Shown: in pieces, positions 60,876 through 64,000 of the stretch | Numbering within the stretch: the first letter of the stretch is position 1 | How the letters are laid out: each line of letters begins with the position of its first letter | Assembly (NCBI GenBank): GCA_973895155.1 | Contig: OZ316894.1 | Coordinates: 22,444,001-22,508,000, forward strand | Origin: Marsupella aquatica | Taxonomy: Eukaryota; Marchantiophyta | DNA length: 64,000 bases | Reading direction: 5' to 3' | The notes under the pieces: generated by a model | What the model was told of the DNA's origin: nothing | What the model saw: the letters and a program-made list of their open reading frames with translations, nothing else | Database searches by the model: none | Position numbers and translations under genes: made by a program

Positions 60876-63709
60876 CTACTGAAAGTGCATGACATTTGCA
60901 AGAAAGTCTCTCTGCAAGATTAATTTTGCTGCGAAAACCACCAGTGTCTAAAATCTGAAGATAAGAGTTTGAACTCTTGACTTCGAATGTCCAACGGAAA
61001 AGGACAGGTGAAATGTCCTGCTTTCAGAAACTTTTAAAGCTGCACACTACACATGATCTTTGAAATCAAACCCCTATCACACTCAGAACCCAAATAAGTA
61101 GGTTACCTTTTCGCCAAGTCTGAAAGCAGGTAATCCTCGGTAAGGGCACCCATTGCAGCGGAAAGCATCCCCTAATCCGCACTGGAAGAGCTTCACGTGT
61201 CAGTTTTCAATTTCCACAAGTGATCGAAACGCGTAGAAAATGCAATGATGACACACTTCAGCGGATACACGGTCCAAAGAAAATCCATTGAAACACACTG
61301 TCCACTGATGAGGAGAAGATGGAAAAGTATAGAAGACTTACACTTCCACAAGCAGACTGCGGATTATTAATCTGGCCGAGGGTAAGCTTGGTCTCAGGCT
61401 GTGCTTCCTCATCCTCAAGTTCAGCACGGCCACAAGTACAATTGGCGCACGCATTCTTTCCCTTCTGTCCTACCTCACAGTCATCATCGACTGCCACAAA
61501 CGATGGACAAGAATTTCAATACTGTACATGTCCGACACCCGCATGACAGACATCGTCCAACCCCAGATCCATGTTCTACATACAGCATGGACAACATGAC
61601 GAACGCAAACGACAAGAGTCCAAGGGCTGATAGCATACCTGCTGAAACTTCAGGCTTTTTCAAGTCCTCTTCCGTCAAGAGAGAATCTTCATCGACCAAT
61701 TCATCGTTGTCCAAGTCTAATTCTTGAACCTTCCAGGAGACCACGCCATTTGTTGAAGGAGCAAGATTCATATTGAAATCATTGACATCGGACAGAGAAA
61801 CTTTCCCATTTACCCCATTCGGCTTCAGAACAGGCTTCTTCTTAAGAGAGAATGACGATCCCGTCTCCCAGGTCGGCTTCGTGACTTTGAACTACAACAC
61901 CCATCAGCAAAGGAACCATTAGCTGACACGATTTGAGAAACATTTTTGCTCCAGTCTCCAGGATGCAGTTCGTAACGCCAAGCTACGAGAATCGAACCCC
62001 AGTAGAGTCCCATTGCGCGACACACACCGAAAAACGTAAACCCATGATTAATTTCAGCAGTTTTTTCAAATATAGATACCAGTAACTGCATGTCACGAGA
62101 GTGACTCCGACAGCGTACTAAACCCACATCTATCGTCGCACGTCACTCAGACAACCAACGATTATAAAATTGGATCAACACAAGAAGAGATGGGCACAAA
62201 AGAGACTTTCAGAGATTACAGATTGCACAACATTGCATAACATTTCTACAATGTTCTGACCTACCGCAATGGCGTCAAATAGTTGAGTAGCATTGGGAAA
62301 CCCCGGGGCCAGTCCAACCCCATTCACAACATCCACAGTAGCCGAACCGGCAAATCCAGCCAGCAGAAGAGCTTTCTTCAGGGAAGCCTCGGTTTGAATA
62401 GTTGAAACTGACTGTCCAATCACCTGCATGCAAAACCCTATCTGCTTTAGATCACGGTCAAAACTCACCACCACTTACGAACTAATTCCCAGCTCAACGC
62501 TACGACTAGTTTAGCTCCCTCTGTCATCGCCATCTATCCTTCTAGCCTTCCATTTTCTTCCTACGAGAATCTGAGAGTTCCGAAGAACGGACTGACGATC
62601 ATTTTTCGATATAAGAGCCTGACTCACCACTACGCTGAGGTGAACAACACTGCACCCTGTAAATAACGGTTTCCTTCCAGATTTCCTGACGGGATTTTGG
62701 AAACGATTAACGTAACCATCCTCAGCATCGACTACAAGCCACCTATTGTAACAGAAGCTCATCCACTGATTGGAAACTCTAGTTTGTTTTCGTATCTCTG
62801 TACCCCACACAAGGGGTATTCTGCGATCATACTCGAAGGAATCTGACCGATTTATCTTGCTTACAGAAGATAGTACCTTTCCAATTAGTAAACTTTCATT
62901 GGCAATAGCGTTTCCAATGATCGAATAGGTGCTAAGAGATCTTGCAAGACAAGGCGTGGCATGATACAGATCACCCTACCTGTGCTTCTTCCGGTGATAT
63001 CTCTCTCCTCGCAAGCGGCTCTTGGACAATCAACACACCACCAGGCTTAAGTGTTCTCGAGACCTCTGTTAGCCAAGCAAAAGTGTGGTGTCCCGGGGTC
63101 TCAGCAACAGATACGATCACATCCACTGCTGAAGATTCTGCTGGTAGCTTCCCTCCTGCAGATGTAACGAGTCGGGCGACAGTCAGACTTATAACCACGC
63201 AATTAATTCCATCATTTCGTCTATTCCAGCTGTAAGGGTGAACCATCAACCGATGGCTCTCGGGCCGGCTAAACCCTGGCTAACAAGAAACGGTCAATCA
63301 TAGCAACAAGTTTCCCTGGAAGGCAAGCTGGAAGTCCTGGCGACCTCCCACATGACAACCAAATGATTGCTCAGCACAACATCAGCAGAGCATATGCTTC
63401 CAGCATTCAGGCTCCACAGAAAATTTTAATGTAAGCAATGTCGGACAGTCAAATGGTCATCTCGAGTATGACTCATTGGTTCTCAAATTGAGAGAGAGAC
63501 GACTCAGACTTTTCAAAGAGTGCACGGAGGATGACCAAATGTATGAATGATGACGAACCAAGTCGTGAAGCCTGCGTCAGAATCGACAAGCTCTTCCCGG
63601 AATTGGTTTGCTCTGGAAACTCCTGCATAGTCCATACCACGGCGGTCGCTGGCAGCACATCAACATCGGTAACCAACAACACCGCCGTAGCTGCCGCGTT
63701 GCTACCCAT
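60876..63709 (-). CDS. DRE2: DRE2/anamorsin (CIAPIN1), cytosolic Fe-S assembly electron carrier
   Basis: Dre2 accepts electrons from the diflavin reductase Tah18/ATR3 for the early steps of cytosolic iron-sulfur cluster assembly. Seven minus-strand exons (63559-63709, 62980-63155, 62265-62423, 61639-61891, 61342-61490, 61107-61181, 60876-60911) give 332 aa. The N-terminal half is a methyltransferase-like fold without a usable SAM site ([37 protein letters not shown]). A linker with [15 protein letters not shown] follows. The C-terminal half has the first Fe-S motif ([10 protein letters not shown]) and the twin CX2C motif ([20 protein letters not shown]). The last exon ([11 protein letters not shown]) fits in frame but diverges from the usual Dre2 end, so it is the uncertain part. 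The first donor (CTTG then GTTCGT) is weak. Confidence 0.9.
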
Positions 63710-64000
63710 AGCGTGGTCGATGATAGTGGGTACAGACGCAGCTAAGACGCGATGAATTTCCCCGAAAAAAATCGTTTAAGCCCTTCTCCGGTGATTATCC
63801 AACCTTTCTCAGTCGAGCACTATGCCCACGACACCTCCTAATTCGAGAAACGCCCTGAGCTCCTCGTCGTCCACAAGTAGACTGTGAGAGCCAAATGCCA
63901 CAATATCTTAGGTTCTCAAGTATTGAAGCACAATCAATTTGGCGAACTTTCGCTGCCCTCAAGCGCTTTATCTCTGGTGATTTGACAATCGCAATCCAAC
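63710..64000. other. DRE2 upstream region
   Basis: Promoter and leader of DRE2, reading leftwards. No other gene is visible before the window edge. Confidence 0.4.

Overview
This window is land-plant nuclear DNA, most likely from a seed-free plant with swimming sperm, and most probably a bryophyte. Three things point there. The genes are split by many short GT-AG introns. Several are plant versions: a vacuolar invertase with its 9-nt mini-exon, a fused HisH-HisF histidine enzyme, plastid glutamate-1-semialdehyde aminomutase and an SRC2-type C2 protein. There is also a kintoun/DNAAF2 gene for assembling ciliary dynein, which flowering plants and conifers lack because their sperm do not swim. 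The species cannot be named from the sequence alone.

Nine genes can be reconstructed exon by exon with every splice phase closing in frame: vacuolar invertase (minus, 5084-8514, 661 aa); HISN4 imidazole-glycerol-phosphate synthase (plus, 19005-26012, 19 exons, 606 aa); a borealin-type chromosomal passenger subunit (plus, 30149-32053, 334 aa); dUTPase (minus, 33750-35090, 210 aa); GSA aminomutase (plus, 39320-41035, 490 aa); kintoun (minus, 41692-45661, 397 aa); an SRC2-like C2 protein (plus, 52131-52949, 272 aa, with a leader intron); a PLPBP/YggS pyridoxal-phosphate protein (minus, 55100-57993, 243 aa); and DRE2/anamorsin (minus, 60876-63709, about 332 aa). They do not form a pathway or operon. 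They are ordinary housekeeping and cell-biology genes with unrelated jobs: sugar cleavage, histidine synthesis, chromosome segregation, nucleotide hygiene, tetrapyrrole synthesis, dynein assembly, membrane/Ca signalling, PLP balance and cytosolic Fe-S assembly. Two or three further coding-like patches (2.2-3.0 kb, 53.8 kb, 58.9-60.0 kb) are unassigned.

The rest is repeat-rich spacer, and it is layered. At 0-1.3 kb a GC-rich insert splits an AT-rich repeat. At 10.2-12.7 kb two 332-bp LTR-like repeats enclose a frameshifted LINE zinc-binding fragment. At 26.5-28.9 kb a ~92-bp minisatellite is broken by a dispersed element, which is itself broken by a tRNA-derived SINE with a perfect 16-bp target duplication. 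At 36.1-36.9 kb lies an 804-bp Mutator-like non-autonomous element with a 10-bp target duplication. At 46-48 kb there is a MITE and a second SINE, again with a perfect 16-bp target duplication. Between the convergent GSA and kintoun genes sits a compact pair of interleaved inverted repeats (41398-41507).

I found no CRISPR array, prophage, operon, rRNA gene or functional tRNA gene, and no convincing wholly new molecular system. The most unusual items are the interleaved inverted repeats, the SINE and Mutator-like families with clean target duplications, and the coding-like patches that match no family I recognise.
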